Both the position numbers and the translations under genes were made by a program. Positions 25,842 through 34,400 of a stretch of DNA of 64,000 nucleotides are shown here, piece after piece. Numbering within the stretch: the first letter of the stretch is position 1; every line of letters starts with the position of its first letter. The notes below the pieces were generated by a model that saw nothing but the letters and a program-made list of their open reading frames with translations, made no database searches and had not been told where the DNA came from. Source of the stretch: Paractinoplanes tereljensis (GTDB taxonomy: Bacteria; Actinomycetota; Actinomycetes; Mycobacteriales; Micromonosporaceae); contig NZ_BOMY01000031.1 in NCBI RefSeq assembly GCF_016862435.1, positions 154,786 through 218,785 of the forward strand, given 5' to 3'.

Positions 25842-26636
25842 ATGAAGACCTTCGACCGCTCCCGGGCGACCCACTGGGCCGCCGACCTGATCGACGTGGC
25901 CGCAGTGTTCTTCGCGGTCGGCACCGCGCACCTGTTCGTCACCCTGCTCGGCGAGCGCACCCACGGCGCGGCGATGCTCGTCGCCAGCGGGGCCATCCTG
26001 GTCGCCGGGGCGCTGCTGCGCCGGCGATGGAGCCGGCGGCGGCAACCCACCGGCCGTTCCCGGCACGCCACCCTGCCCGACATGCTGGCCACCATGCCGG
26101 CCGGCGAGTGCGCGCTGATGCGGCTGCGCACCACCCTGCCGGACCGCCCCGGCACGCTGGCCCGGCTCAGCGCCGGGCTGGCCGGACGCGGCGTCAACAT
26201 CCTGGCCATCCAGATACACCCCGCCGAGGACGGGGCCGTGGACGAGTTGCTGGTCGCGGTGCCCCGGCAGATGACGGCCGACGACCTGGTCGCCGCGGTC
26301 GCGGCCGGCGGCGGCCGGCACACCGAGGTCAGCCACGCCGACGCCCACGACCTGGTCGACCCGGCCACTCGGGCGCTGAGCGTCGCCCGGCAGGCGGTGG
26401 CCGGCACCACCACTCCCGACGAGGCGATCCACCGCCTGCTCGACGCCGATCTGACCAGCGCGCCGCCGCCCGGCGCCGGGCACGTGGCCGCGCTGCACGG
26501 CACCGACGGCCGGCCGCAGTTCCTGGCCCGCCCGGCACCGGCCTTCACCCCGACCGAGGTCTCCCGCGCCCAGTCCCTGATCGACCTGTGCGAGGCGGTC
26601 AGATCGGCGTCGACTGCAGCTCGCGGCGGGAGGTGA
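25842..26636 (+). CDS. Membrane-tethered ACT-domain protein
   Basis: 264 residues. Two N-terminal membrane helices (about 16-35 and 43-60) and a basic stop-transfer (RRRWSRRR) are followed by an ACT domain beginning LRTTLPDRPGTLARLSAGLA with the ILAIQIHP strand, then a second domain of alternating helices and strands with AALHGTDGRPQFLARP. ACT domains sense amino acids, but membrane tethering is unusual. No enzyme domain is attached. Convergent with the LuxR-type regulator (38-nt overlap). Function unknown; amino-acid sensing is inferred. Confidence 0.7.
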   Translation: MKTFDRSRATHWAADLIDVAAVFFAVGTAHLFVTLLGERTHGAAMLVASGAILVAGALLRRRWSRRRQPTGRSRHATLPDMLATMPAGECALMRLRTTLPDRPGTLARLSAGLAGRGVNILAIQIHPAEDGAVDELLVAVPRQMTADDLVAAVAAGGGRHTEVSHADAHDLVDPATRALSVARQAVAGTTTPDEAIHRLLDADLTSAPPPGAGHVAALHGTDGRPQFLARPAPAFTPTEVSRAQSLIDLCEAVRSASTAARGGR

Positions 26637-29424
26637 CGCCGAGCTTCCCGAAGACCTTGCGCAGGTGCCACTCGACGGTCCGCGGGCTGAGAAACAAAAC
26701 CGCGCCGATCTCCGGGTTGGTCCGGCCCGCTGCCGCGAGCCGCGCGATCTGCCCTTCCTGCGGGGTCAATTCCACGCGTACGCCGGGGGAGCTCCGCTTC
26801 CGCACGGTCTCCCCGGTAGCCAGCAGCTCCCGCCCGGCCCGATCGGCGAAGCCCTCGGCCCCCATCGTGGCGAGCGCGTCGTGCGCCGGCCGAAGCTGCT
26901 CCCGGGCGTCGGCCCGGCGGTCGTGCCGGCGCAGCCATTCCCCATAGAGCAGCCGGGCCCGGGCCAGCGGCAGATCGAGCCGGGTGGCGGCAAACTCGGC
27001 GACCGCCCGGCGGTAGCTGTCCTCAACCGTCGCCGCCGCCGGGCTTGCCGCGTCGGCCGGGCTTGCGGCGTCGGCCGGGCTTGCGGCGTCGGCCGGGTTC
27101 ACCGTGGAAGTCGCGGTCGTGGCTGCCGGGCCGGCGAGTGCGTCGGCGAGGGCCTGGGTGCCGCGCGCCCAGGGGGTGTCGGCCGGGGCGGTTCGTTCGG
27201 CGAGCCGATCGCGGGCCTTGGCCGCCGCGGCCAGATCGCCGGAGCGGGCGGCGGCCTCGACCAGCTCGGCGAGTCCCCACTGGACCACGGCGAGATCCTC
27301 GTGCTCGGTGGCGGCAGTAGCCGCCGCCAGCGCGGCCTGGTAGTCGCCGAGCCCGTTGAACAGCACCGCCCGGCTGTAGCCGGCGACGCCGAGCAGCCAG
27401 CCCATCCCGCCGGCCCCGGCGTCGGCGGTGAGCGCGTCGATCAGCTCCAGCGCCGGTTCGCGACGGCCCCGATAGGCGGCGAGGATGGCCGCGGCGGCCG
27501 GGTGCGGCGACGGGCCGGTGGCGCGGGCGAGCGCCTCGGCCTCGTCGAGCAGGTCCGACGAGTCGGCGAACCGGCCCGCGTAGATCAGTGCACTGCCGCG
27601 GAAGGTCAGCGCGGTCGGCAGCAGCGACAGCGTGCGGCCGGCCCGGGCGAAGGCAACGGCCCGTTCGGTGAGGTCGAGGAACCGCTCGTCGTCCCACACC
27701 TCGTGGACGAACAGCCCGGCCATCCAGAGCAGGTCGAGGTCCTGATCCGGCGTGATCGCGTCGAGCGCCGCCCGAAACAGCGGCACGGCGGCCGCCTGCC
27801 CACACCCGTGCCACGCGATCAGCGCGGCCAGCACCCGCCCGGCCGGATCGTCACCGGCCGCTGCCGCGCCGGCAGCCTGGCGCAGGTTGTCGCCTGAGGT
27901 TGCGGTGGTGGCGGCGTCGATGGCCAGGCGTAGGTCGTCGCCGGCGAAGCGGCCGGCGTTCAGGGCCGCGCCGATCGCGGACACGAACGTCTCGCGGGCT
28001 GCCGCCGGGTCCAGTTCCGCCAGCCGGGCGGCGGTCGCCAGCAGCGGCGGGACCGCGGCCCGGCCGGTGTTGACCGCGAACGCGACCCGGGCGCGCAGCC
28101 GTTCGACCGCGGCCTGCCCGGCCGGGTCGAGCGGGCCCAGTTCGGCGGCGGCGAGCAGGGCGGGGACCTGGGCGAAGGCGCCGGAGGCGAAGCGGGCTTG
28201 GGCGGCGGCCAGGGTGCGGGCGGAGCGGGTGCCGGAGTCGAGGGTGAGTTCGGCGGCGCGTTCCAGGAAGGCCGCGGCTGCCGCCCGGCCGCCGCGGGCG
28301 AGGGCCCGGTCGGCCGAGCGTTCCAGTTCGGCGGCGACCTCCTCGTTCGGGCCGACGGCGGCGTGCGCGCGGTGCCAGGCCCGCCGGTCGGGGTCCTGGT
28401 CGGCGTCGGTGACCTCAGCCAGCGCGGCGTGCACGGCGCGCAGCTCGGCCGGGTCGGCCGCGTGCCAGGCGGCCGCGCGGACCAGCGGGTGCCGGAACCG
28501 TACTCGGGCACCCAGCTCGACCAGGCCGGCGGTTTCGGCCGGTACCGCCGCCTCCGGGGCGATGCCGAGCACCGCGGCCGCCCGCCAGAGCAGCGGCACG
28601 TCGCCGGTCGGCTCGACCGCGGCGGCCAGCAGCAGCCTCCGGGTGTCGGCGGGCAGGGCCGCGATGCGCCGCTGGAAGCCCTCCTCGACCCGGTCCTGCA
28701 GCGGGGTCGCGGTGGGCGTGCCGAACCCGAACGCCAGCTCGGCCGGAGTGCGGTCGCGGGGGAGTTCGAGCAGGGCCAGGGGGTTGCCGCGGGTCTCGGC
28801 CAGGATCCGGTCGCGGACCCGGGCGTCGACCAGACCGGGCAGCACCGAGTCGAGCAGGGCGCGGGCGTCCGCGTCCGGCAACCCGGCTACCGGAAGCTCC
28901 GGCAGGCCGTTGAAGGCCTCCCGGGCGGCGAAGACCAGGGCTACCGACTCGGCGTCGAGGCGGCGGGCTACGAAGGTCAGGACTACCTCGGACATGCGGT
29001 CGAGCCACTGGGCGTCGTCGACCACGCAGAGCAACGGGCGGTCGGCGGCGGCCTCGGCCAGCAGGCCGAGCACGGCCAGGCCGACGATCAGGGCGTCCGG
29101 TGGGCGGCCGGCGCTCAGGCCGAACGCGGTGGCCAGGGCGTCGCGCTGCGGGTCGGGCAGCCGGTCGAGGTGGCCCAGCAGCGGGGCGCACACCTGCTGG
29201 AGTGCGGAATAGGCCAGCTCGGTCTCCGGCTCGACGCCGGCGGCGGTGACCACCCGGCCGGTCCGGGCCTGATCCACCAGGTAGTCGAGCAGCGCGGTCT
29301 TGCCGGCGCCGGCCTCGCCGCGCAGCACCAGGACCCGGCTGCGGCCGTCCTGGATGTCGCGCAGCAGGCGGTCGAGCGTCTCGAGTTCGCGCCGCCGCCC
29401 GCGCAACTGATGATCCTTGGCCAC
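26599..29424 (-). CDS. Large ATP-binding LuxR-family regulator (LAL type)
   Basis: 941 residues from GTG 29424. N-terminal AAA domain with Walker A GEAGAGKT (36-43) and Walker B LLCVVDDAQW, a long TPR-like helical middle, and a C-terminal LuxR helix-turn-helix (LTPQEGQIARLAAAGRTNPE...RTVEWHLRKVFGKL). LAL regulators are usually activators of secondary-metabolite or sugar operons. The frame runs openly further upstream but those codons look non-coding. The region around residues 777-794 contains a three-unit hexapeptide repeat (PADAAS). No target genes are evident beside it. Confidence 0.88.
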   Translation of the reverse strand: MAKDHQLRGRRRELETLDRLLRDIQDGRSRVLVLRGEAGAGKTALLDYLVDQARTGRVVTAAGVEPETELAYSALQQVCAPLLGHLDRLPDPQRDALATAFGLSAGRPPDALIVGLAVLGLLAEAAADRPLLCVVDDAQWLDRMSEVVLTFVARRLDAESVALVFAAREAFNGLPELPVAGLPDADARALLDSVLPGLVDARVRDRILAETRGNPLALLELPRDRTPAELAFGFGTPTATPLQDRVEEGFQRRIAALPADTRRLLLAAAVEPTGDVPLLWRAAAVLGIAPEAAVPAETAGLVELGARVRFRHPLVRAAAWHAADPAELRAVHAALAEVTDADQDPDRRAWHRAHAAVGPNEEVAAELERSADRALARGGRAAAAAFLERAAELTLDSGTRSARTLAAAQARFASGAFAQVPALLAAAELGPLDPAGQAAVERLRARVAFAVNTGRAAVPPLLATAARLAELDPAAARETFVSAIGAALNAGRFAGDDLRLAIDAATTATSGDNLRQAAGAAAAGDDPAGRVLAALIAWHGCGQAAAVPLFRAALDAITPDQDLDLLWMAGLFVHEVWDDERFLDLTERAVAFARAGRTLSLLPTALTFRGSALIYAGRFADSSDLLDEAEALARATGPSPHPAAAAILAAYRGRREPALELIDALTADAGAGGMGWLLGVAGYSRAVLFNGLGDYQAALAAATAATEHEDLAVVQWGLAELVEAAARSGDLAAAAKARDRLAERTAPADTPWARGTQALADALAGPAATTATSTVNPADAASPADAASPADAASPAAATVEDSYRRAVAEFAATRLDLPLARARLLYGEWLRRHDRRADAREQLRPAHDALATMGAEGFADRAGRELLATGETVRKRSSPGVRVELTPQEGQIARLAAAGRTNPEIGAVLFLSPRTVEWHLRKVFGKLGVTSRRELQSTPI
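27043..27096 (-). repeat. Three 18-bp tandem repeats in LuxR-type gene
   Basis: The unit GCTTGCGGCGTCGGCCGG occurs at 27043, 27061 and 27079; the first copy differs at one base. It encodes a hexapeptide (PADAAS), so copy-number change keeps the frame. Confidence 0.9.
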
Positions 29425-29523
29425 GGGCCGGAGCCTACCGAGGCGTCCTCCGCACCCTGGCCCCCTCGCCCCAGGGACGCACCCTGGGGCGAGGCCCGGG
29501 CCGGTGGCGGTGAAGTAGTGGGC

Positions 29524-29967
29524 ATGACGACGATCCATTTCACCGAGACCACCACCGCCACCCCGGAGCAGTTCCTCGCCGGTCTCACCGACTTCGGGCC
29601 GGGGCGGGAGAAGCTGTTCGGCAACAGCGCCGCCGCCTACCTGAAGGTGCACGCCCAGGGGCCGGACTGGGCCGACGTCACCGAGGGGTCGGGCGGCGTC
29701 TGGGAGCGGCTGCACTACGACTGGTCGGACCCGCGCAAGATCGTGATGACCACCACCGACTCGAACATCTGGGGTGGCCGGTCGGGGCACACCTACACGC
29801 TGACCCCGCAGGGTGGCGGCGTCACCCGGCTGGACGCGGTGGTGGTGCGCGACGGCAAGAACTTCAAGGGCCGGGTGACCGGTCTGCTGCTCGGCACGGT
29901 CGCCAAGGGCGCGCTGGGCAAGGCTCTGGCGAATACCGTCAAGGCCATCGAAAGTACGCCCTTGTGA
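29524..29967 (+). CDS. SRPBCC/START-fold small protein
   Basis: 147 residues from ATG 29524, preceded within 14 nt by a GC-rich stretch without a strong ribosome site. The beta-strand pattern with IHFTETTTATPEQF at the start and long C-terminal helix (GALGKALANTVKAIES) fits a polyketide-cyclase/START-like lipid- or ligand-binding fold. No catalytic signature. It precedes the universal stress gene by 41 nt on the same strand. Confidence 0.7.
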   Translation: MTTIHFTETTTATPEQFLAGLTDFGPGREKLFGNSAAAYLKVHAQGPDWADVTEGSGGVWERLHYDWSDPRKIVMTTTDSNIWGGRSGHTYTLTPQGGGVTRLDAVVVRDGKNFKGRVTGLLLGTVAKGALGKALANTVKAIESTPL

Positions 29968-30008
29968 TCTTTCCGGGACGGGACGACTCTGGACCCGAGG
30001 AGGCGGCC

Positions 30009-30785
30009 ATGAACGTCACTCGGATAGTGGTCGGGGCCAACGGATCTTCCGGCTCAACCGCGGCGGTGCGCTGGGCCGCGGTCGAGGCCCAATTGCGCGG
30101 CAGCGAGCTGCGGGTGGTGATCGCCCACCCGCGCCGGCCGTCCGGCCACGCGGAAACCGCCGAGGTCCTGCACAAGGCGGTCGGTGCGGCCCGGGCGGTC
30201 GCGCCCGGCCTGGAGGTCCGCGGGGTGGCGATGCCGGGCTACGCGGTTCCGGTCCTGCTGCACGCGGCCGAGGACGCGGTGCTGCTGGTGGTGGGGGAGC
30301 ACAGTGGCGGCCGGATGCTGGGCGCGCCGGACGACTCGGTCGGCAACCAGGTGGCCACCCAGGCGCGCTGTTCGGTCGCGGTGGTGCGCGGCCGGCCCGA
30401 CTGCGACTCCGGGCCGGTGGTGGTCGAGGTCGCCGACGAGCCGGGCAGCGACGCGGTGATCGGCCGGGCCTTCGAGGAGGCCGCCCTGCACGGCACCGAG
30501 GTGCTGGCGGTCACGGCCGGCCCTGACCGGCGGGGCGTGGCGGCCGAGGTGCTGGGCACCGAGATGGACAGCCGCCTCGACCCGTGGCGGGCGAAGTTCC
30601 GCAGCGTGCCGGCCCAGCGGGCGTACGTGAACGGCCGCCCCGACCGGGTGATGGTGGACAGTTGCCGGCAGGCCCGGCTCGCGGTCGTCGGCCCGCACCG
30701 GCAGGGCTACCCGGGTGCGCTGCTCGGTGCGGTCGGCACCCGGCTGCTGCGCCGGGCCGACTGCCCGGTGCTCATCGTCCGATGA
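30009..30785 (+). CDS. Tandem universal stress protein
   Basis: 258 residues from ATG 30009 (GAGGAGGC upstream). The first UspA domain begins VTRIVVGANGSSGSTAAVRW and ends near a SVAVVRG strand; the second runs VVVEVADEPGSDAVI to CPVLIVR, with the glycine-rich G-x-x-G-A-x-L-G segment in the second domain (GYPGALLGAVGTRLL). The first domain has diverged in its ATP loop. Likely role in hypoxia or stress survival. Converges with the candidate immunity gene (14-nt overlap). Confidence 0.83.
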   Translation: MNVTRIVVGANGSSGSTAAVRWAAVEAQLRGSELRVVIAHPRRPSGHAETAEVLHKAVGAARAVAPGLEVRGVAMPGYAVPVLLHAAEDAVLLVVGEHSGGRMLGAPDDSVGNQVATQARCSVAVVRGRPDCDSGPVVVEVADEPGSDAVIGRAFEEAALHGTEVLAVTAGPDRRGVAAEVLGTEMDSRLDPWRAKFRSVPAQRAYVNGRPDRVMVDSCRQARLAVVGPHRQGYPGALLGAVGTRLLRRADCPVLIVR

Positions 30786-31428
30786 TCACGTCGCCGAGGT
30801 CCACCCCGGAGACCTTGGCGTAATCCTTGGCGAAGTGGCTCACCGCTTCGCGGAACGGGTCGCCCTCGCGGTCGAGCACGTCGAGGGCGCGGCGTTCCAG
30901 GGCGGTGTCACCGGTCAGCCGGGCGTAGGTCAGGGCCTTGGCGGTGCGGCCGGGCAGGCCGTTCGGCCAGAGGCTGGCCCAGAGTTCGCCGCGGTGGATG
31001 TGGTCGCCGGCCAGCAGCAGGCGGCCCAGGTCGGCCCGGTCGACGACGAACCGCACCGAGCCGGGCGCGTACTGCCGGACGTCGGCCATGAACACGCTGG
31101 CCGGCAGCTCGGCCCGGGTGGCCGGCCACGGATATTCGTAGAGCGCCGGGACGCCCGGGATGCCGGCCCGCACGGTGGTGCGGTCGGGCCGCCAGATCTC
31201 CACCCGCACCCCGCCCAGCTCGGCCAGCAGCGGGTCGAACTCCTGGTCGACGGCGTCGACGCTCCAGCCGAGCATGCCGCCGCCGCCGCCGCTGCCGATG
31301 CTCAGCTCGTGGCGGATCGGGCCATGCCCGTACACAAGCGTTTGTTTGCGGGTTTCGACCGGCCCGGGGCCGTCGCCGAGAAGTTCGGCGACGGCCTCGA
31401 GCAGTTGTCGTTTGGTTGGTTTGGCCAT
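30772..31428 (-). CDS. Candidate immunity protein for the RHS toxin
   Basis: 218 residues starting 13 nt after the toxin stop, with AGGAAGG 4 nt before ATG 31428. Cytoplasmic, mixed fold, with a glycine run (GSGGGGGM) near residue 50; no family is recognised. Position directly behind a contact-type toxin on the same strand is the standard place for the cognate immunity gene. The alternative is an unrelated hypothetical. Evidence is positional only. Confidence 0.6.
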   Translation of the reverse strand: MAKPTKRQLLEAVAELLGDGPGPVETRKQTLVYGHGPIRHELSIGSGGGGGMLGWSVDAVDQEFDPLLAELGGVRVEIWRPDRTTVRAGIPGVPALYEYPWPATRAELPASVFMADVRQYAPGSVRFVVDRADLGRLLLAGDHIHRGELWASLWPNGLPGRTAKALTYARLTGDTALERRALDVLDREGDPFREAVSHFAKDYAKVSGVDLGDVIIGR

Positions 31429-31441
31429 GACCTTCCTGGGG

Positions 31442-34400
31442 TTAAGGCTTGTCGAGCCAGTTCCAGAAGCGGGTGCCGGGCTTGGGCGGGGTGGCCATGA
31501 GCCGCAGGGTCAGCAGACCGTTCGACTCGTAGTTGTAACCCCACAGCTCGCCGTTGGACTTGCCGCTTCTTCGGAGGTACTTGCCCAGCTGGCGGGTTCC
31601 CTTGCGGGCGCCCGACTTGGTGTAGGGCTTGAGCTCGACCGGGTCACCGTTAGGGGCCAGGAAGTCGGGCAGGCCGCTTCCCTTGCGGCCCCAGCCCGGG
31701 CCCCGGCGGTAACCGAGGGCCTGGAACGCGGACACCACGGCCGGGCTGGTGTGGGTGGCCTGACCGAGCGCCGCCGCCGGGCTGTTGCCGGACGACAGGT
31801 TAGCGCAGGTACAGGTGCGGCCACTGCCGGGCGGACAGTTGTGGACCAGGACCGACTGGTCGCCGGCCAGCGCGTAGTAGGTGTGGATCTCGTCGACCGT
31901 CAGGTCGTAGGTGGGCTGGTGACCCTGGTAGACCTTGACCGCACCGAGCTGCACGAACGTGCCGGCCGCCGTACGCAGCAGGTCGCCTTGATGAAGATCG
32001 CCGGCCTGGACCCATTCGCCCTTGCTCGCGACCCAGAACGGGTGGGTGTCGGTGGTGGTGATCTGGTCGGTGCCGATCGACAGGTCGACGAACACCTTGT
32101 CGTGGTCGGTGCGGATGGTGTGGGTGACCTGCTTGGCCACCGTCTCGCCGGTGATCGGGTCGGTGGCCAGCACGGTGTCGCCCGGCTGGACCTCGTCGAT
32201 CGCCTTGCTCTTACCGGCATTGTTGCCGTCGGCGTCGGTGTCACCGAGCAGCACCCGGGTGCCGGCCACGAAGCTGTGGCAGCCGGTCGGCTCGGCCTTG
32301 CCGCGCGGAATGTCGTCCGACGCCGCACCACGCTTCGTCTTGGCCTTGGCCCTCGCGGCCAGGGCTCTAGCGCGTTCCTGGGCCTCGGCCGCGGCCTTCT
32401 TCGCCGCCGCCTCGGCCAGCGCCTTCGCTCTGGCCGCCTTCTCGGCCGCAGCCTTGGCCGCTGCCGCTGCTGCCGCCTTGGCTGCCTCGGCCGCCTTCTC
32501 CGCACCGGAGATGATCGCCTTGGCCCACTTCAGTTCCGAGAAGAACGTGATGACGGCCTTGCCGGCCCGGTAGATGGCCTCGGCGATCTTCTTGGCCTTG
32601 AAGATCTTGCCCCAGGGCAGTGCGCCGATGATCATCATGGCGCAGGCGCCCAGGTCACCCTTGAGGCAGTTGATGATGTCGTTGATCCCGAGGAACTCCA
32701 TCAGGATCTGGCCACCGGCCTCCAGGATCACGTCGAGCGTGCTCTTGGACTGCAGCTGGTTGGCCTTGGCCAGGTCCTCCGGCGACGGTCCCGGGTCGAC
32801 GACCGTGGTGGCGTCGGTCGGGGCCGCCCCGCCGGTGGTGCCGCCCCCGTCGAGCAGGGCGCCGGTCGGGTCCGAGTAGGCGAGCGGGTTGTTCGCCGCG
32901 TACACGTAGGAGGAGGTCGCCTCGGTGCCGGTCGGCAGCGGGTCGCGGGACGGGAACCGCCCGGTGGACGGGTTGTAGTTGCGGGCCCGCATGAAGTAGT
33001 TGCCGCTGCCGGTGCTGGAGTCCTGGTAGGCCCCGTGGAACTGCATCGGGTTTTCCAGGCCTTCGCCGGGAAGCGGCTGGGCGGCGAGCGATTCGCCGAT
33101 CCGCGGGTTGCCGAACGGGTCGTAGTCGTAGCCCTTCTCCAGCGTGCCGGCCGGGGTCAGCATGTTGGCCACGCCGCCGAGCCAGTCGTGCGTGTAGGAG
33201 TGGGCGCCGGTCTGCTCGTCGAGCAGGGCGAGCGGCTCGTCGTCCGGGCCGTAGACGAAGCCGCGCTTCTCGATGACCGTGCCGGCCTGGTCGGACACGG
33301 TGTCCTGGGCGATCTGCGGCAGAGTGCCGGCCACGTCCCACGACCAGCGCTGGGTCGTGGTGGCCACGTTCGGCGCCGAACTGGTCGACGCGATGCGCAG
33401 GCCGGCCGCGTCGTACCCGTACGTCGTGGTGGCCTTGTCGCCGTTGATCGTCGCCTTGGCGATGGAGTTGTCGAGGTTGTAGACGAACTTGTCGCCGCCG
33501 GCCCGGGTCTGGTTGCCGAGCACGTCGTAGTCGTAGGTGGTGAGCCGGCTGTTGTGCCCGAGCAGTGTCTCCAGCTGCAGCTGGTCGGCGTCGTCGTAGG
33601 CGTAGGTGGTCAGGTCGGCGCCGGCCGAGCCGGTGCGCTTCTGGCTGGTGCGGTTGCCGACCGCGTCGTACGTGTAGTCGATCCGCCCGGCCGGTTTCGC
33701 CTTGGGATCGCAGGAGTCGGCCGCGTAGCAGGCCGACGTCACCCGGTCGGTGTCGTCGTAGGAGTAGGCCACCTTCTCGGCGATGCCGCCGCGGGTGGTG
33801 ACCACCTTGGTCGGGTTGCCGACCTGGTCGAGCGTCAGGTCGAACTTGGACACCGGGTCCTGCACGCCCTCGACCGGGTCACCGACCCGTTCGGTGCCGA
33901 TGCCGACCAGCCGGCCGGCGTCGTCGTAGGCGCGGCTCTCCTTGAGCCCGGTGGCGCCCGGCAGGGTGGTGCTGGTGCGCCGCCCGGCCGCGTCGTAGCC
34001 GAAGCCCCAGGTGTTGCCGGCCGCGGTCATCGAGGTGAGCCGGCTGCCCGCGTCGTAGTCGAACGCCAGGCTGGTGCCGTCCGGGTACTGCGAGGAGGCG
34101 ACGTTGCCGCGCTCGTCGTACTTGTAGGTGAAGGTCTCGTCGGCGCGGTCCGCCTCGCGGCGGGTGACCGAGGTGATCTGGTCTTCCTCGTCGTAGGCGA
34201 CGTCGCGCACGCCGGCCGGGTCGCCGTACGAGGTGATCCGGTCCTTGGCGTCGTAGGCCCAGGTGTAGACCGGGCCGTTGCCGACCACCCGCTTGTCGCG
34301 GCGGCCGACGATGTCGTACGAGTCGAGAACCGTGCGCTTGGCCGCCTCGGCGTCGGAGAGCCGGGACGGGTCCTCGAACAGGTTCAGGGTCAGCGACTGG

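Noticed and set aside
29425..29790. N-terminal extension of the LuxR-type regulator to 1063 residues
   Set aside because: The extra codons overlap the START-like gene in antisense and are low-complexity; GTG 29424 directly precedes the AAA domain.
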